Source of the DNA: Homalodisca vitripennis
Lineage: Eukaryota > Arthropoda > Insecta > Hemiptera > Cicadellidae
DNA length: 64,000 nt
Reading direction: 5' to 3'
Assembly (NCBI RefSeq): GCF_021130785.1
Contig: NC_060214.1
Location: forward strand, 104,772,001 to 104,836,000
Positions 47,801 to 61,500 of the stretch are shown here, piece after piece. Position numbers and translations under genes: made by a program. Every line of letters starts with the position of its first letter. Within the stretch, counting starts at the first letter, position 1. The notes beneath the pieces were generated by a model, which did no database searches, was not told where the DNA came from, and worked only from the letters and a program-made list of their open reading frames with translations.

Positions 47801-49809
47801 AAATTCAGGTGTGAGAAACATAAATAATAAAGTGGCTACAAAAATATTTCGGAATTTCGGATCAACCTATATTACTTAGCCTTTCCTGTCTTAAACTTAT
47901 TTGTTACGAGAAATGCGGGAACAGAGTACTTTATTGAGGACTAGAATATTTAAAAATTGGACTAAATCATACGATATTTATCACACATATACATCCAAAA
48001 AAAATTACACACTTATATTATTTGCCATATCACACTAATTTAGGTAAATTTTGGTAAATTTTGTCACAAACTCACTTCTATTGTGTTCACTGAGACTGGG
48101 TTTAACTTTCTGTCTCCAAGTTTTCAACCCAATGGGCTAGAAAGTTACTTCTTCTAACTTGTGTTGTAACTTAAAACTTTTGATTGGAACTTATTGATTC
48201 AGGAGCTAAATCTATCTTCTCATGATTATTACCTATATGAAGACTATGTTAATACGGTCCCCACACAGACTGCCTACTTACTCTCCGGTTTAACTGGGAG
48301 TTTATCCAAGATAAAAATATTTAAACAGTACATAACAGAATACGAATTAAATTATATAAACAACTAACATGAGCACAACATTGTTTGTATTATATCTCAT
48401 TTGTGCTGTGTTCTTAATTATTGGTCTAATGGATAGGAATTAGAATCTACTTCCATCACTTTTAAATTGTTACATAACCTATTATTTCTATAGGTTATAA
48501 AATTTAAAACTTCTTGTAAAAATTTTAATTAAAAAAGTATTATAAGTTGGTTGTTATTTAGTGAATGTTTGAACATTCAACAATTTTCAGCCAATGTCAT
48601 CGTATTAAAAGGTAGATGTACCGCACTCCACGTGTCTCGCAATCTGGCTTCGTAAAGTTTTAAATCAATAGCTACATGCGTTACTCATGCCACATGTTCA
48701 AATACAATTTGCTTGTACTCAAGTTTGTTCTGAAATAAATTTACTCTGTGGTTTTTTCATTATCATCGGTTATATCCTTAAGACCGTTGTAAAAGTGTTC
48801 CCTAACTTTACTCAAATCCTGTGAAGTAAAAGGATTTATTTGCACTGAAATCAACTCTTCCCACAGTAAATGTAATCAATCACGACATGTCGCGTAACAG
48901 GCTTCGCTGAGTTTGCATGCCAAATTTGTAATCTTTAACATATTTAGTTCTCTGAAGGCAAATAGACAGGAAAGCAACAACTGTATACAACAATAAAATT
49001 TCATAGAGCCATATTTTATTGTTAGGCATCCACAACTATATAACATATTCTTGACAATAGAAATGTAGTCTTGCAAAGTTTAAAGTATACGGATGACATC
49101 TTTCCCGATATATATTACCACACAATAATTTTTATTTTATTTTTTTATTTATTTATATTTCATAGTAACGTTCGAATAGTTTCGGTGAGATAGGAAGTGT
49201 ACTAACGCTAGAGTGCGCCTTAATAACATCGTAACTTAATAAACCTCTTCAGATTCATTTCTTGCTTCATACTTAGAATAACAAACATAGTTTACTTAAC
49301 CGTACTTAATTAATTAACTACTACCGTTTAATTAGCTACAATTGTTAATTTCTTCTATGATCTTATACTCTCTTTTTACATTTAGGAAAATAAAAGCTGT
49401 TGGAAATTATTCATTAACTAGCACTTACCTGTCATTTCGGCCACAGTGTATCTGTATTGGTAAATCAGTGTTTGGTGTACATTCAAAAAAAATTTTGTTT
49501 TCATTCACAAGTTTTTAAGAAAGTAATTATTTGCGAATCCGCCGGTAAATTGATTGTTTATTATAATATTACAAATACTGCTTGAAAATTTCAAGCTTCT
49601 GCCAAAATTTACGAAAGCTATTGCGAACACTGAAATTATTTAGTGAGGTTTAGGATCTGTCAAAATATAACTGAAGATGATGGAAAACAACGTTGATAGA
49701 TTACTCCCTTAATTATTTCAGTTTGTTGTAAATTAAGCAAAACATCTTCAGAGCACTTATAGCAAAGATAAATATTGACTTGTGAACTCCTAACCGTTTT
49801 GACGGGAAG
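44803..49809 (+). repeat. Segmental duplication copy A, right part
   Basis: Matches 58557-64000 in direct orientation, starting at TTAAAAGATTTATTCC and still matching at GACGGGAA where the window cuts copy B off. Indels include about 25 bp missing in B near 59787 and a 545-bp insertion in B at 62271. Non-coding as far as can be seen. Confidence 0.93.
44958..45430 (-). repeat. Local tandem duplication of GCTAACGCTCAG-containing units
   Basis: Two units with a period of roughly 190-215 bp share GGTTTACTATGT-, CCATATAATTTTACYCAG-, CGCTAACGCTCAGYCAAAT- and CCTAATGCASAATTTCAAG-type blocks. A third family-core copy at 45415-45426 closes the array. The same arrangement stands at 58837, 59050 and 59202 in copy B, so it predates the segmental duplication. 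Confidence 0.75.
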
Positions 49810-52800
49810 ATTCCGGGAATGCAACATACATATTCTAACGCAGTCTGAGGTTGGAAGGTTTAGAATATTATGAATTATTATTTTTTTTAATATTCAAATT
49901 CAATTATAAATTCACAAAGCATAATATTCACAGTACTCTGCAGTGTCAATAAATTTTTAAATATTTAATAAAGCAATACTGCTAGGCAACTAACAATATT
50001 AACTATAGTCGGCAACTTGATATGTGGAAACATCTCGTATATAAGAATAATGTGTAGTTGATGGTGGAGGATTTGGAATAGTAATTTCATTTCGGACACT
50101 TGATGTTACAAAATGTGTAACACTGCGTTAAGAGGTTTGAATAACTTCAAGTAAAATCTTGAAATCACAAATATGTATAAGTAAGCAGTCTCATGTAATA
50201 TAAACTATAATAAAATGTCAAGTTAAATAGTTTAAGTTTCTCAGACTTTAATCTAGTTTCTATTAAAGGTTTACACTCACGTTAGAGGAAAGATGATGTA
50301 TCAATTAGCCTAACTTACTCAACGTTACTAAGGTTTTTCTAGAAGAAATCTGTTCAAACTAATACCAAATTTTAAATAGATATGTAATGTTCGAATAATT
50401 TTTCTTTCTATACTGAATATTATATGTGAGATTGCAGTGTTGGAATTCGTAACATAGCATGATTACAGTTTTATACTAAAATTTAGTAACACGTAATTTT
50501 TACTGCCGCTGTAAATGTCGTTTTCAGGCAAACATAAAATTGAGAAAGATGGAGGAAAACCAGCTGTGAACAATTTTATAACCGCTCTGTACTTAAGAGA
50601 TAAACCATGGTCTGGTCTCCATTACACAAACCACAACACCTCATATCCTAGGAGGTTTTACAGTTTTAAATACAAACTGTTTCATTTTACAGGTTTTTAT
50701 TAAGAGATTTATACCTTTTTTAAGAGATGTATAATATTGTAACATATGTAACAACATCGGACTAGCCCTTCCAAGAGGATCTTTATTTATGCCAGTAGCA
50801 TTTTAGTGTATTATACTAAAGGGTTTTAAGAGACAAACTCAGTGTTTATGACAACCTCTGGAACTAGAGAACCACAGCATTAAGTTGAAAGACAAAGCCT
50901 TTCAGAAGGTATGTGATCAATCCTATCAACAAGAAATTCCTCGTCCTACGCAGATGTATTGAAGACTAACTGTAATCCGAGTCCAAAAAAAGAAACAAAA
51001 AAAGAAAAGAAAAACCTACAAAATGAGATGCGGAGAGCGAGCAGGTATAGATACGATCCACTGCAGGACATTAAAACATTGTGTAAATGATGCCTTGCAG
51101 CAGTTTAAGAATGTGCTGCGAACCATCATACTAGTACCGGTTATTACCTATGGTTTACGAAACAAACGCGAAGACAAGAAAATATGTCACAAGACTACCA
51201 GATACTTAGGTAATCTCGATTAGGTAGACCATAACTATATTTCAAAGTTCCATTATCTATGGTTTTATACATAGTACTTGCTTTTGTTGTAAAATTTCTT
51301 GTATAGCAATAATAAATTTAATCACATTGGCAGCAAGGAACACGCTACATAATGCATATGTAAAATCTCAACGAGATTTTATTATTTAGAATCATTAGTT
51401 GAAATGAGAGATTGGTGTATGTAATACATTCCCTAACCATTAAAAAATATAAATAAATGCAAACTTTATTAAAATTTGAAATATATTTTTTATAACAATT
51501 CAATCTAAGTTAAAAAATCAAAAATTCCAAATTTACAAGTGACTATAACTCAGGCGGTCGTGACTTGAAGGAAGTGTTTTTAAACAATTATAAATTAAAA
51601 ATATATTTACTCAACTAACAATAATTACAACACCTAAGAACATTCCTAACCCGATTTAAGAAAACTCCATATATGATATTATTATATACAATAATACTAT
51701 TTAAAATAAATGTGCATAAATAAGTTGTTATGAAATATTAAACTATTGTAACTTATATGATTGATTTTTACAAAATAAAACAATTAAGTAAGTACATGCA
51801 ATACCAAAAACATATATAATAATATTATAGATCAATATTATTAGATTATTTTACTATTAAGTGGTGTAAGATCGAATTACTTGAAATATAATATTCATAC
51901 TTAACTAATAACACTTTTATAACAAAACGCGCTTCCAAATTAATTTTACGAGCAATATATGGCATAGTGAGTACTAAAACGTACATAAATAATAGATACC
52001 TTTTAATTGAATTAATGGGTAATTAGTAACAGGTTTGTCTGTGTTGTAATTGTAAAAGCAATACGGTTCCTAACGCAGAACTTAGTTTATATACTGTCGT
52101 TAAATTACGTACTTGTTGGAGAGGAACGCAGATAGCTTTCCAGTTCAGTTATCTACTGTGTAATTACAATCCAAGATAATAAGATTTAAATTAGCCTTTC
52201 TCCTACTTGAAAGCGGTTTAAGTTTGTAAATTCGATAAGTGCCAACGTTTTAAACATTCATTTACTACTGAATTTATTATAATTATCAGAATAGTTTATT
52301 ACGCCAGGTAAATTCCATAATTCGAAATGCACTATCATAGAACTCATTCATATATATTTAGAAATGTATTTTCATGCAAGATTTCAACAAATGAAATGTT
52401 TACCGAGATATCTTACTACATGATACGTCAGATTCATGTTCATTACATTAGGTTTCATATCAGTGTTTAAATAATATACGTCTTCACACCAAGTAGCCAT
52501 GAAATGATGTTGTATGAGTAGTGATAGTTAGGCTATATGTTTTAATATTGAGTTTTATACTAACTGGGTTTGAGTCTCTTCATATAGCTATCCGACGGTT
52601 CTGATATGTCCGGTAGCTTGATAAATATAATATAATAACAGTTAGTCTTTTTTAATTATAACTAGAGTGGCTGAAGTTCCATTTCTTTCTTAGAAAAATT
52701 CCTTTATCGATTTCAAGAAACGTCTAGTATTGTTTTTATACTGTCGCAACAATAATTCGGAATGTGTTCCTACCCGTTTACACGTATATTTGGATTTTTT

Positions 52801-53949
52801 AAGATATACAATTTTGAGTTACATTTTAAAACGTCATCTTCTGAAGAAGATATTCTGTAAAATAAAATACGAACAATAATAATGGTACTTGGAAATTATT
52901 CTGTCTTATAAATTATTTTTTTTAACCTTAGGATATTTATATATTTTATAGAAAACTCCTTAATTTCATTTCTAATTTATTTATGTTAAAAAGATTGAAA
53001 GTTTGTCATTATGTTCTTGAATGTTTATCAAAATTACACAACAGATATTTACTCTATACAAGATGTGTTGTAACTTTCCATCGATGAGAAAAACATTCAA
53101 CAGAGACCACAAAAGTATAATACAAAACTAAACAACAAACACTAATTTAAAGCCTCAGCGGTACAACCGGATTAAAGGTCACTTACGCTATTAAAATATA
53201 AACCTAAAAAAAAAGAAAATCAGGTTTCAAGATGTGTAAAATGTATATAATAACTATATAAATAAATGTTCTACTAACGTACTCAGTACATAGTATGAAA
53301 ATAACACAAAATTATATCATTTTAATGATAATAGAAGTCTATCCCCCAGGTCTCGGCAAATTGTACTAAAACTTTAGTCTTCATAGTAATGAAAGAGTCA
53401 AAAAAATACATTGCATCTCATTTTACACGAACACAGTTTATTCTAATAAATTATTATAATTAGGTGAAACTAATTTTTTAACAAGCTCAAAAATCATGCA
53501 TTGCAACTAAAACTGAAACGTCCACACAAGAAGCTATCTTCGAAATCACCAAGTGGCGCTCTCAAGATAATCACTTTGAGAACTTGACAATAACAGCAAC
53601 TAATGGAATTGACTCATTGTGTTTTTTATAATATTTATGTATTTTATATAGAATTTTTTACCCGTTTTAATCCTAACTTTTCCTTTTTTAGAAATGATTT
53701 AACCTTAATTTATTTTGTTTAGAATAAACAATTTAAATAACCAGGAACGATTTGCACATGTATACACTTTTCAGTTCTCTTCTCAAAACGTGATTAACTA
53801 TTTCATTTAATTATGCGATGAATACACAACATTGACGTAAACTAGGATAGTCTTTAGAAACGATGATAAATAATATTGGATATGACAAGTGTCATATTAC
53901 AAAGAAATATAACATTTAATGTGATATATGTGATACACTTTACATTTTA
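49810..53949. other. AT-rich DNA between copy A and the second tRNA-repeat locus
   Basis: Copy B leaves the window before its equivalent of this stretch, so it may also be duplicated. Small frames at 50515-50703 and 51023-51223 carry no motif I know. 50980-51015 is an A/G-rich run. Confidence 0.45.
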
Positions 53950-54036
53950 CTTTTTGAGCAAGAACTTTTTGTGATTCAATGTTTATTGAAATTCAATTAA
54001 ATTAGGCTATTGCCACTTATACAAATTGATTTAATG

Positions 54037-54041
54037 AATAT

Positions 54042-54085
<44 letters not shown>
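54037..54085 (+). repeat. (TA)n tract inside tRNA-repeat locus 2
   Basis: TA repeats with one AA interruption separate the old partial unit from the newer ones. Confidence 0.9.
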
Positions 54086-54090
<5 letters not shown>

Positions 54091-54195
54091 ATTTGACAGG
54101 TATTTGATTTCCCTATCATATGTTAGTTTGGTTATTTAAACACATATGTGAAAGAAAAAGCCAAATAAAAAATCATTGAATCGGAAAAAGTAAGC

Positions 54196-54263
54196 GCTCT
54201 GTGGTGTAATGGTAGCACATTCACCCGCAAGTGAGAGATCCGGGTTCGACTCCCGGCGGAGCA
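54196..54263 (+). pseudogene. tRNA-Gly-like copy with deleted loop base
   Basis: 68 nt. The loop reads CCGCAA instead of CCGGCAA, leaving a 6-nt anticodon loop. The other arms are identical to the main array copies. Confidence 0.75.
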
Positions 54264-54446
54264 AGTACTTTTTGCGATTCAATGTTTATTGAAATTAAAT
54301 AAGGCAATTGCCATTTATACAATTTAATGTAAATAAAAGTCGTTTGACAGGTATTTGGTCTTCTGATCATATGTTAGTTTGCTTATTTAAACGCATATGT
54401 GACAGATACGGCCAAATACAAAATAATTGAATCGGAAAAAGTAAGC

Positions 54447-54492
54447 GCTCTGTGGTGTAATGGTAGCACATTCACCCGGCAAGTGAGAGATC
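54447..54492 (+). pseudogene. tRNA-Gly-like copy truncated before the T arm
   Basis: Identical to the array copies up to GTGAGAGATC, then replaced by AT-rich simple sequence. The B box is lost. Confidence 0.8.
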
Positions 54493-54499
54493 ATTTAAT

Positions 54500-54575
54500 T
54501 ATTTATATATATATATATATTTATTTATTTATTTTTATTTATTTATTTATCTATATATATATATATATATATATG
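54500..54575 (+). repeat. AT-rich simple repeat (TA and TTTA mixtures)
   Basis: TA runs and TTTA/TTTAT runs follow the truncated tRNA-like unit directly. Confidence 0.85.
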
Positions 54576-55498
54576 TATACATTTTGTTTTTACAAACTAT
54601 TGTTCTCAGTTAAATTTGAAACATTTTTATATGCCATAATTGCTTTTTAAATATATTCCTGGTTCACAGTGGGCTTCAAATTAAAACTAAAATATGTCTC
54701 AATTATATATATAAATTTTTTTCGTAAACAATTTAGATTTCATAGATTTTTTTATTAATATAAAAATAAATGCCTAATATAATTTTACATTAATAGTTCT
54801 CAACTTTAACTAATAGCAGATTAGATAACCCAAATAAATTTGGCATATTTATAACATTTTAATTGGAGATTTTTTAACTGTGCTAACTATGAATTTGCAC
54901 ACCTATTAGACTATAGCAATATATTCTATTTAAGAGTAGTAATTAAGTGGAAAGTTATATAATTATCAATGTAATTATACTGAATATAGTACATTTGATA
55001 TTTATATATAATGGTTGAAGCAGATGAACTCCATACTGTCCATCATAATACAAGTAATTCTTTCTCTTATCCATTATGCATATTATAATTTTAAACTATT
55101 CCGTGAGATCCATCTATATATGAATGAAAGGTTTACCATATCGTCATGATTGGTTTAGGAGGTGAGATTGGCCATAACTTACACTATATTGGTAGTTAAG
55201 GCATAGCATTGAATCAGTAACACGAAGTCTGACAAACACATTATTTTCCTCTTTACCCTTTATTTCAGGTGGATTTCGTCTAATGAAGTATAATTTAACA
55301 TTACTTTTGACACATTTTGTTCGTTGTAGCGTGGTAACAAACAACGGTGCTAATGGATAAGAGAAAGCCTTATTTGTATAAAGCTGGAAAGGGCGGTAAT
55401 TATCTGCTTCAGCAGTTCTACGCAAACATTACGATATACATGATCGATTATTAAGAAATTAAAAGAAATTCCATCAACCAAAAAACGCATCAACAAGA
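54576..55498. other. AT-rich DNA before copy B
   Basis: Minus-strand frames at 55144-55425 and 55350-55541 overlap one another and show no known motif. Confidence 0.45.
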
Positions 55499-58400
55499 TA
55501 TGGTTATAGGCATAGAAATATACTTCGTATACTGGAAGCATAGAGGATTTAGAAATAATTTAAAATTTAAGAAAAGAATTTAGTTTCTTTGCAGTAAACT
55601 TAGTGAAATGAAAATCACAATGCGAATACGTATTTACCATTGAAATTTAGACCATTGGTGGTCAAAAAAACTAAATAATGTAGTGGAAAATTAATGTTGG
55701 TCTAGATTCCTTTAGATTCAAACAATCCGAAAATAAACAATACAATCGTTGAACGTAAGTTTTAAAGAGATTGGTTCGGCAACTTCTTGAAGCTTATTTT
55801 TTAAGCTTTGACGGTTTATGCGATTTAAGCGTTCGTATGAATTCGAAAAAAGATCATTCTACACCCAGTCAAATCGACATTATATCTGCTTCTTAAATCG
55901 AAGAAGCACATATCGTTGCCAATTCCGAGCGATTTACAAAAAAAGTGTTTCAGTATAGAATAATTAGCTAGAAATAAGTGATTACGTCATAAATGCGGCA
56001 GAACTTCTCTCTAAAAATGTGAAGTACACTGCATAAAGAACTGTGTATCCTTCACCTAATGCCCTCGAATTCGTATATAGTTCAAAAACCTGAAATGAAT
56101 TCGTTAAAATGAAACATATTAAAATGATACCTTTGCATATGTATTTTTCTGGAGCCTTAAGTTCAAATATGGACATATATAAAAAATATATTTTATGTCT
56201 TAATTAAGTGCTTGGTCTCGTTTAAAATAGTATTTTAAGCACAAGAAATTAAAATATGACACTTTTGATGAACAAGAACATATAGAACAGTACTCTTTAG
56301 AACTGATCTGAAAATAAAAATGAGTCTAATATGCCACATGTTTAATTAAAGATGACAACAAATTAGAATGAAGCAGACTGATATACGACCCTTACAGCAG
56401 TTCCACATGGCAATTCATCTATGAATAGGATCTGCAGACACGAAATCGTATTCATACATTTCGAATAATGTTCTACATTAGACGGGGACATGTCACGTGT
56501 CACTTACATTGTTGGAGTGGCCCCAAGTAGCATGTTCACACACCACTGAACATTAATAGCGAGGTTACATGGATTGATTTCACTATTTTGTCACTTGCAG
56601 TCTCAACTGTGGAAGGAGTAAATTTTTTATGGAGTCTCGTATATTCTTTGTGTTGTGCGTGTATGTAATATGTGCACACATTGTCACACGATAGAAAAGT
56701 TGAAATTCTTGTTATTTTAAGATGACGTATCGTAATTAATGTCACTTTAATACTTAAGTCAGTAAAATACTGTAGCATTTAAAAATTGTGAGGACAGCGT
56801 AAGATTTTAGTAAAGGGTACGTAAATCTCTTAAATATCGCTGCTACTGACAGCAGTTTATCTAAAATGTCTTAAAACCAATAGAAATTTAAAATTCATTT
56901 TTAGCAGAAACAAAATATTTAACCAGATTTGACCAAATTTAGCAAGAAAAAGGTTTTATGAGATAGTTTTGGAATGTCATACTCGTAAAGTGGGGCATTT
57001 GATTCTTAGAATTAAATTATTAAAATTATAGCTTTACGCGAAAATAAACAGTTAATACAACAAATATTAAAGTTGCTAATAACTTAAGATTTAACTAAGT
57101 AAAAGATGTTCACTGAATGATTTATTTATTCCTCCACAGTCCACTCGTTGTTTAGAAACAATGATTGTCGATTACACGAGTATAACAACTTTTCTAACTA
57201 ATTGTTTAGCCGGAAGGAAATAATAATGGTTTTAGTCTTTTACATAAAAAAAAACTTAAATTTAACTTAAAAATACGTGTAATTCCACAAACATATATTC
57301 CTTAAAAATTTTCCGTCTACATAATATACAGTAATGTTATTGTTACTTTATAGTTTTTCAGTTCTTCAATTTTTAGTGGTTATAAAACTTGTATAACGTT
57401 TTTTGTATTAGTGATAGAATTTAAATGTTATATTGGCAAGACAAGTATATTTTTATCATTAATGTTTACTCTTTTTCAGGTACATACAATTAAAATAAAT
57501 ACGACCTATTTTATTTTTACTTTGAAACAAATGAAAAGACTTTTTGTAAACCGTTACAGAAACTACGCGTTGTACGTTTTGCACAACGGAAAAATGCAAA
57601 GGCAGTAGCGGGATTGACCAACAGAAGTGACTACTTCTTATAACGGACTGTAAATAAAATCAATCACAGACTATAATGAGTGGTAAAATACTGATTTGAG
57701 TACATTTACAAACTAAAAGTGTATTCATTAATGAATCGAACGAAAAGTGTATTAACTTACTCCATCATTTAATACCAGTATTTCATGTTCTTCGGATTCT
57801 AAATTCAATATCAGCACAGTTAATAGTAATTACTATTCAACTTCACTAATAGTTTCATCCTAACGAGATTTAAAACAAGGATTAGAAATTAATTAATTAG
57901 ATATTTGATACAACAGAATAACCTTAAATTCGTAAACTCAAAATAAGGAAGACATGAAGTACAGTTTTTTCCTGCTTTGTTTACGATCCGCAAAGCTCTT
58001 TGGGGGTTTAGTTGAAATTTGTATTTTATACATAAAATAACCGCAACTAATTTTCCAAATTTTTAGGCTGATTAAGAAAAATATATCATTTTGAATATAC
58101 ATCATATAAAGATTCAAAATTGTGGTCATACACAGTTTTCCAAATATTCATATTCCAATTTATTTCGTTTCAATAAATAATTTTAATTGTTTTTCAGAAA
58201 TTACCTTGTGTTTCTTTCTCACACAGATTTAAACTTTTTTTGGATATTCTATGGTCAATAACGTGTATAGACTTAATTTCTTTATTTTGCATGCAAAATT
58301 GTAAAAATTAGAAATTGTAAAACAAGTTGCCTGGTACCAAAAATGTTTAGGATACTTTAGCACTATTTATTTCAGTTTTAAAATTTATTACTGATATTTT

Positions 58401-58548
58401 TAAGTTGTATAATTTTGGTAAGAACAACGTAAATACCAAATTAAGCAAAAAATGTTATAGCAGTTTTACGGTGCACAAATTCTCCGTTGTTAAATAAGGA
58501 TTTTAAGCTAGTGTCTTGAGCTTCCTGCAAATTCCTATTATATTCAGA
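55499..58548 (+). repeat. Segmental duplication copy B, left part
   Basis: Direct repeat of 36853-39867. It differs by scattered substitutions and small indels, including an inverted 24-bp gain near 55880 and about 20 bp of extra AT-rich sequence near 56180. Confidence 0.93.
55882..55913. repeat. Copy-B-specific inverted repeat
   Basis: ATATCTGCTTCTT (55882-55894) pairs, 12 of 13, with AAGAAGCACATAT (55901-55913). Copy A (near 37217) has only the right arm, so copy B gained an inverted copy of adjacent sequence. Confidence 0.8.
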
Positions 58549-61500
58549 AAAAAAAATTAAAAGATTTATTCCAAAAATCGTATGAATGCTGCTCAATGAT
58601 AAACATTAATTAGACTTGTTTGTTTACTGTGTTATTTTTATTATACCCTTTTGAAAACTTTTGCAGGCTTTTCTGAGTTTGCTGCAAAATTTCAAGTTTA
58701 TTGCTAATTTCATTTTGTTAAATGGTTTACTATGTCTAATGGGTAAATCCATATAATTTTACCCAGATTGTTTAAGAAATGTATTTATTTTGACGTTGCA
58801 ATCATGGTTAACTATGTGACCAATGAAAAAATGTTCGCTAACGCTCAGCCAAATCACATGTAGTGAAATGCACTTCATGTTGATTATACATAACTGATGC
58901 CTAATGCACAATTTCAAGTTTATTGCTAATTTCATTTCGTTACATGGTTTACAATGTAAAATGGTGAAATCCATATGATTTTACTCAGTTTCTTTAAAAA
59001 AACTTTTATATTAACGTTACAATCATGGTTAACTATACGACCAATGTTCGCTAACGCTCAGTCAAATTACATGTAGTTAATTATAATCAATTTTATTGGT
59101 TATACATAATATGCCTAATGCAGAATTTCAAGTCTATTTGTAGTTTGTTCTCAAGCCATCGTGAGAACATACATACAAAAATAATCAGACTGAAAATCGT
59201 TGCTAACGCTCAGACAAGAATAGCAATATAACTAATCTCCATGTAAACTGTTCTACTCCTCGTTTACTATTTTTATTAAACGTATCCTATAGTAGGACCT
59301 TTAGTTTGTATAGTATCAATACGATAATACAATAATAAATATTTAAAATAATTAAAATTAATGATCGGGTTATCTGTTTAGTAATAAGTATGTATATATA
59401 ACTTCATCCAATATTTCAAGAAGTGTACATTATTGGAATTCAATAATTTTTATTCAATTACTAAATAAGGAACTCCTCAAAGGTAATGTGATTGAAAACT
59501 TACTTGAGTTTCATATTCCTGTAATCTAATATCCCCAACCCGGTACTCAGTAAATTTGTTTCACTTACTCAACTGTCGGCCTTTACTGATTTCCTTGTAA
59601 CTGTTATTAAATTTTATTTAATATTTTATTCGAATTTCTAATAACTTATTTTTTTAATTAATCTTTCAAACAAATAACATTGAAGTTATAGAATTGTACC
59701 CACCAGGCCTTGTAATTTATTATATGTTAATGTATTAATCACAATGATATAATAATTTGGTGATATTGCGTTGAAAATATTGAGGTGACACATATAAAGT
59801 TCAAAATAAATTTGTGAAATCGTTTCGATACCAGAGACACCTAATAACAAAATCAAGGGCAATCTAGATAAAAAAAGAATTTTCATTGTCTCATTAGGTA
59901 CCATGGAGCACACTTTATTAGTGCAATTTAGTCATTGTTTGGAAATTAAAATTTCAAAATTTTTCAACAATTTATTGTGAAATTTTGCAATAGTTAGGTT
60001 ATATGACTCATAATGACACTTTTTTTAGAAATTATTGTGTTCATTGATTGTAGGAAAGTAGCCAACTGACAAAAATATATGAACGCTCGAAAGCATTTAG
60101 TTTTGTACAGAATTGCATCCTAACTGAAATTTTCGAAATATGAAACCACTTTGGTTTTCTCCCTATATTAACACAAAAAGCCTCATGCAAATTAAAACAA
60201 CTGGAATTGTATAAAATATCTAACCAAATGGCATGCAATCTTGCATTAATATTTAAGTTGCTGAAATCTTTACATAAAGAAATCGTTTTCCTCTCGAATT
60301 CAGGCTTAAACAATCAATAACTTAAAATGCCTTTTCTGATATACGGATTAGTTGAATGAAATACTTATCTGAGGGTTACAAAAAATATTTTATAGAGTTG
60401 ACAGTACTGCAATTGTGAAGAAATACAATTATGGGTATTAATCATATTACGTCATACATACAGTACGTTTGATTATTTTCTCTCACTACGTCAGCGCTTC
60501 TCAACTACTTGGCGAATTGTTGCAGAAGACAGTTTCATCCAATCATACAATCGGCGGCAATTCACTTACAATTTTAGTTCTTGATCATTACCCATTGTGA
60601 AAGGTCACCACGTGGATTGTATATTTTGCATTAATGAGTTTCTTGTGTAAGTCACACACGATACAAAATGTACGTAACTGTGATAAAAGATAATAGCTTG
60701 TGATTGTATTTAAAGGCGGATTTCGCAAAGAATCATCATTTCAATAAAATGGAAAACTCTAGTTTACAATTTTATTTTAAAAAATCGACGGCAATTGCTA
60801 AGCGCATACAACACTTTTAATACAAAAAGACGAATTTAAATGTTATGAATGTTATGCTTGGAAGCAACGCGTATAGTAGTACAATCGTGAGGTACAAATA
60901 AAATGCGTCGACTTCTGATACGAAATTTAAAATTAATAATGAAAGTGAATTTCAAACCAAATATAACTTGTTCAATCCTTAATTTATTAAATATTAAATT
61001 TAAATTTTCGGTATAGTATTAAATTTATAAAAAAGTCGAAACCTACTGTTATTTTCTTGCTATATACACTTTTTGTGATAGATACAGCGTGTAACATCAA
61101 TGAAACCCATTTTTGACTATGTAGAAATAAAGTTTCATACAAAATAAAAAATCTACACATTAAATCGTTCTCTACATAATCTGTGGATAGTCAGGCTACT
61201 TAAACGTTCAATCAGACCCTAAAAATAGGAAAAATGTGTAGCTCAATTTATTCTCGATATATACTCTTCAGTTATACTGTTACTGACGTGCAGCTAAAAT
61301 ATTATATTCCTTAACGCTTTTTTGCCTTAAAAGTAATAAAGGAATTCTCAAAATACACCAAATACGTTTGTAGTTAATAAACAATCCAAAGTTCTAATTG
61401 TATTACAGTATTTAATAAAATAACCACTTAATGAATTAATCCAAGGTAGTCCAAAATGAACATTTATAAGAAATATACAGATTTAGATGCCTGAAATATA

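Larger units (their letters stand above)
53950..54495 (+). repeat. Second, degraded locus of the 252-bp tRNA-hairpin repeat
   Basis: It begins with a diverged 3' part of a unit (GAGCAAGAACTTTTTGTGATT) plus linker at 53956-54035, then a TA tract. Next come a diverged left arm (54086-54175) joined to a near-canonical unit with a one-base deletion in the tRNA-like loop, and a third unit that stops inside the tRNA-like sequence at 54492. From about 54180 on, the sequence is nearly identical to the main array. Confidence 0.93.

Noticed and set aside
37303..56176. Open frame of 64 codons conserved between copy A (37303-37497) and copy B (55982-56176)
   Set aside because: I count nine base differences, of which six change the residue. 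That is the neutral expectation, so the shared frame is just shared DNA. Other frame pairs in the duplicates look the same.
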